Shown here one piece after another: positions 61,383-64,000 of a DNA stretch of 64,000 nt (positions within the stretch are counted from its first letter, which is position 1; every line of letters starts with the position of its first letter). The notes below the pieces were generated by a model. The model ran no database searches. It saw nothing but the letters and a program-made list of their open reading frames with translations, and was not told where the DNA came from. The translations under genes and the position numbers were made by a program. This DNA is from Poindextera sp036272595 (GTDB lineage: Bacteria; Pseudomonadota; Alphaproteobacteria; Caulobacterales; Caulobacteraceae). The DNA lies in NCBI GenBank assembly GCA_036272595.1, contig DATAYM010000024.1, positions 1 to 64,000 on the forward strand, written 5' to 3'.

Positions 61383-61844
61383 ATGGAAGAAGAACGTTTC
61401 ATCGGCGGCTGGACGCGCTCCAAGCTCGCCGCGCGCACGGCGCAGGAGCGCTATGCGATCTGGAAGCGGGCGCGCACGCTGAAGACCGCCGACGGCAACC
61501 AGCTGGCCCGCGAGATCGAGCTTCTTGGCCTGCCCTACGCCGAGCCGGGCGTGCTGGCCGACGACGACCCGTTGCGCGAGGCGATGCAGAACATCATGGC
61601 CACCAAGGAGGCGCGCTCGGCCTGCATCGAGGCGACGCTGGACGGCCTGCCGGCGGTGGCCGGGGCCGACGCCCTGTTCCACGAGGCGCTTGGCGTCACC
61701 TATCGGCACAACGACGTGGCGATCGCCACCGCCCACGCCATGACCGCCCAGCTGATGGAAGGGCTGGGTTATGTCGAGGCGGGCCAGAAGGACCTGCCGA
61801 ACCGCTATGTCGCCCGCAGCGGCGTGTTCTGGAAGAAGAAATAG
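61383..61844 (+). CDS. hypothetical protein
   Basis: A 153-residue soluble, mostly helical protein: RFIGGWTRSKLAARTAQERY, LAREIELLGLPYAEPGVLAD, then DALFHEALGVTYRHNDVAIA and a basic end SGVFWKKK. It has the conserved look of a cytoplasmic protein but I do not recognise a family. It is divergent from ftsK and 81 bp upstream of the sensor kinase gene on the same strand, so a shared transcript is possible. Confidence 0.75.
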   Translation: MEEERFIGGWTRSKLAARTAQERYAIWKRARTLKTADGNQLAREIELLGLPYAEPGVLADDDPLREAMQNIMATKEARSACIEATLDGLPAVAGADALFHEALGVTYRHNDVAIATAHAMTAQLMEGLGYVEAGQKDLPNRYVARSGVFWKKK

Positions 61845-61925
61845 CGGCGGGATCCGGCGGCCGGAGGCCGTGAAAGGTCTCTTAAAGTCCCCGGGCTAGA
61901 GTGCGCCCGCCTCATGGGGGCTGGA

Positions 61926-64000
61926 ATGCGCTCGAACCGAACAAATCCGCCGGACGCCCCGTCGCCCGACGTCCTGTCGCTCGACGACTTGCCGATGGCC
62001 ACGGCGCTGTTGGACGCGGACCGTCGCGTCGTCCACGCCAACAAGGCGTTGCGGGCGCTGATCGGCCGCCGCCGCGCGGTCGTCGGCGTCGAACTGGCCG
62101 CGCTGCTGACCAAGGCCGGGGCCGAGGCGGCGGACGAATCGACCTATCGCCTGCCGCATCGGCGCGGCCCACTGTATCTGCGCCTCGACCTGCATCGCCA
62201 GGCCGGCGGCGGCGCGCTCGCCGTGCTGGTGGACGTCACCGCCGAGCACCAGGCCCTGGAAGCCCACCGCATCGCCCGGCAGACCCACAGCCAGCTGATG
62301 CACGACGCCGAGGTCGGCACCTGGCGCTACGACCCCGACACCGACGCCTTCCGGTTTTCCAGCGAGCTCTCGCTCGGCCATGAGGAGGGCGGCGAGCCGG
62401 TGCCGAGCGCCGTCCTGAAGACGCTGCAGCATCCCGACGACATCGCGCAGGACGCCGACATCCGCGAGCGCATCACCCGCGACGGCGGCAGCGCCGAGAG
62501 TGAGATGCGCTACCGCACCGCCGCCGGCGACTGGACCCACCTGCACGTCCACTACCGCTCAGGCCGCCGGCTGGCCTCGGGGCGCTACGAGATGCTGGGC
62601 CTCAGCCAGAGCATCACCTCGCTGGCCCGCTCGCGCGACGAGGCCAACGCCAACGCCCAGCGCCTGCGGCTGGCCCTGCAGGCGGCCAAGGCCGGGGTGT
62701 TCGAATACGACTACGGAAAGAACCACATCTGGATGTCGCCGGAGCTGGTGGCGATGATCGGCGAGGACATGGCCTCGTCCGGGAGCCTCGATCCGCTGAT
62801 CGTCCTGCATCCGGACGACCGTGAGCTGGCCGCCGCCGTCACCCGCCGCGGCGGGCCGGAATCGGCCGACGTGCGCATGAACGGCCCGTTGGGCGAGCGC
62901 TGGGTCCGGGTCTATTACGAGGTCGAGCTCAACGCCCAGGGCAAGCCGCGCCGGGGCGTCGGGCTGATGCTGGATGTCGACGCCGAAAAACGCCAGGGCC
63001 TGGCCCTGACCGAGGCGCGCCAGGTGGCCGAGGCGGCCACGGCGGCCAAGTCCACCTTCCTGGCCGCGGTCAGCCACGAGATCCGCACGCCGATGAACGG
63101 CATCGTCGGGGTGCTCAACCTGCTCGGCCGCGAGGCGCTGAGCGCCGAGGCGCGGGCGCTGCTGCGCGAGGCGGTGGGCTGCAGCCAGATGCTGTCGCAA
63201 CTGATCAACGACGTGCTCGACTTCTCCAAGATGGAGGCCGGCAAGCTGGAGCTGGCCCCGTCGCCGACCGATCCGGTCGAGGTCACGGCCGGCGTCATCA
63301 ACCTGTTGCGCGCCCAGGCCGAGGACAAGGGCCTCTATCTGCGCGGGCCGGCCGAGCCGATGGACCATGCCGAGCTGGATTCGGTGCGCCTGCGCCAATG
63401 CCTGTTCAACGTGGTCGGCAACGCGCTGAAGTTCACCGAGCGCGGCGGGGTCGAGGTGCGGCTGGCCTATCTGGGCGACGGCCAGGCGCGCCGCCTGCGC
63501 TGCGAGGTCGAGGACACCGGCATCGGCGTGCCGGAAGACGCGCGCGCCGTGCTGTTCGACCGCTTCGAACAGGCCGGCCAGGGCGCGACCCGGCGCTTCG
63601 GCGGCACCGGGCTGGGCCTGGCCATCTCGCGCAGCCTGGCGCGGATGATGGGCGGCGAGATGGATTTCACCAGCCAGGAAGGCGTGGGCTCGATCTTCTG
63701 GTTCGAAGTGGCCGCGCCGCCCGCCGAGGCCGCCGCCCCGGCCCTGGCGCGGGACGTGTTCGCCGAGGCGCCGCTTGCCGGGCTGACGGCGCTGGTGGTC
63801 GACGACAACGCCACCAACCGGCTGGTGGGGGTCAAGACCCTGGAAGCGCTCGGCGCGGCCGCCGAGGCGGCCGATGGCGGCGAAGCGGCGATCGCGGCGG
63901 TGCGCCGGCGCGCCTTCGACATCGTGCTGATGGACGTCAACATGCCCGGCATGGACGGCCTGGAGGCGACCCGCCGCATCCGCGCCCTGGGTTCGGCCGC
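61926..64000 (+). CDS. hybrid sensor histidine kinase, 3' end missing
   Basis: Visible are ~690 residues. There is no membrane span, so it is cytoplasmic. Three PAS-like segments occupy residues ~15-360 (e.g. ATALLDADRRVVHANKALRA), followed by HisKA with the phospho-His in FLAAVSHEIRTPMNGIVGVL, the HATPase boxes VVGNALKFTERGG, EDTGIGVP and RFGGTGLGLAISRSL, and the start of a receiver (ALVVDDNATNR, VLMDVNMPGMDGLEATRRI). The end lies outside the window. An ATG four codons earlier (61914) is also possible. Its signal and partner are unknown. Confidence 0.92.
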   Translation, partial: MRSNRTNPPDAPSPDVLSLDDLPMATALLDADRRVVHANKALRALIGRRRAVVGVELAALLTKAGAEAADESTYRLPHRRGPLYLRLDLHRQAGGGALAVLVDVTAEHQALEAHRIARQTHSQLMHDAEVGTWRYDPDTDAFRFSSELSLGHEEGGEPVPSAVLKTLQHPDDIAQDADIRERITRDGGSAESEMRYRTAAGDWTHLHVHYRSGRRLASGRYEMLGLSQSITSLARSRDEANANAQRLRLALQAAKAGVFEYDYGKNHIWMSPELVAMIGEDMASSGSLDPLIVLHPDDRELAAAVTRRGGPESADVRMNGPLGERWVRVYYEVELNAQGKPRRGVGLMLDVDAEKRQGLALTEARQVAEAATAAKSTFLAAVSHEIRTPMNGIVGVLNLLGREALSAEARALLREAVGCSQMLSQLINDVLDFSKMEAGKLELAPSPTDPVEVTAGVINLLRAQAEDKGLYLRGPAEPMDHAELDSVRLRQCLFNVVGNALKFTERGGVEVRLAYLGDGQARRLRCEVEDTGIGVPEDARAVLFDRFEQAGQGATRRFGGTGLGLAISRSLARMMGGEMDFTSQEGVGSIFWFEVAAPPAEAAAPALARDVFAEAPLAGLTALVVDDNATNRLVGVKTLEALGAAAEAADGGEAAIAAVRRRAFDIVLMDVNMPGMDGLEATRRIRALGSA

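Overview
This 64 kb, very GC-rich window reads as the chromosomal replication-origin region of an alphaproteobacterium of the order Caulobacterales (Caulobacter/Phenylobacterium-like). The main reasons are the ppsR | intergenic origin | hemE arrangement known from Caulobacter crescentus Cori, three perfect TTAA-N7-TTAA CtrA boxes in that gap, two perfect parS sites about 8.5 kb away next to mnmE-mnmG-rsmG-parA-parB, and an NtrZ-family gene. Genus and species cannot be fixed from sequence alone. No tRNA, rRNA, CRISPR array, insertion sequence or phage gene was seen, so this is core chromosome with a few accessory pieces.

Left of the origin (1-30.7 kb): a glnD fragment cut by the window edge, an SdpR/SdpI-like pair, mutS, nth, a PfkB-family kinase, the hisB-H-A-F-E run, rpe, a heparinase II/III-like gene, purH, a His-rich secreted peptide, an SDR, kup, argG, a KTSC protein, marC, pyrF, a His/Gly/Cys-rich secreted protein, a DUF1674 gene, rsmB, then smr-mltA-tim44 and secB. 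A tight block dnaQ-coaE-aroE-maf-ppsR, mostly joined by 4-bp overlaps, runs away from the origin on the minus strand.

Origin (30691-31173): 483 bp with no gene, holding three full CtrA boxes, several DnaA-like boxes and an AT-rich stretch just before hemE.

Right of the origin (31.2-64 kb): hemE-hemH-hemJ; rho behind a 374-bp leader; a GST, a quinone oxidoreductase and a dienelactone hydrolase; DUF6489-mnmE; two parS sites; mnmG-rsmG-parA-parB; an SDR and a PhyH dioxygenase; a small unknown protein; leuS-lptE-holA; DUF3576; ntrZ; a FUSC transporter; a secreted unknown; a ThiE-like gene; a YggS-like gene; an OmpR-type response regulator; a probable toxin-antitoxin pair (DUF7662-type antitoxin plus PIN toxin); an alpha/beta hydrolase; xth; lolA; ftsK; an unknown 153-aa protein; and a hybrid histidine kinase cut by the window end.

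The most interesting non-coding signals are the origin and parS sites, two adjacent long hairpins between kup and argG, a 30-bp exact repeat at 15.6 and 47.2 kb inside palindromic elements, a nested hairpin between ftsK and lolA, and a structured leader/small RNA with two tiny overlapping reading frames between lolA and xth. dnaA, dnaN and recF are not in the window.
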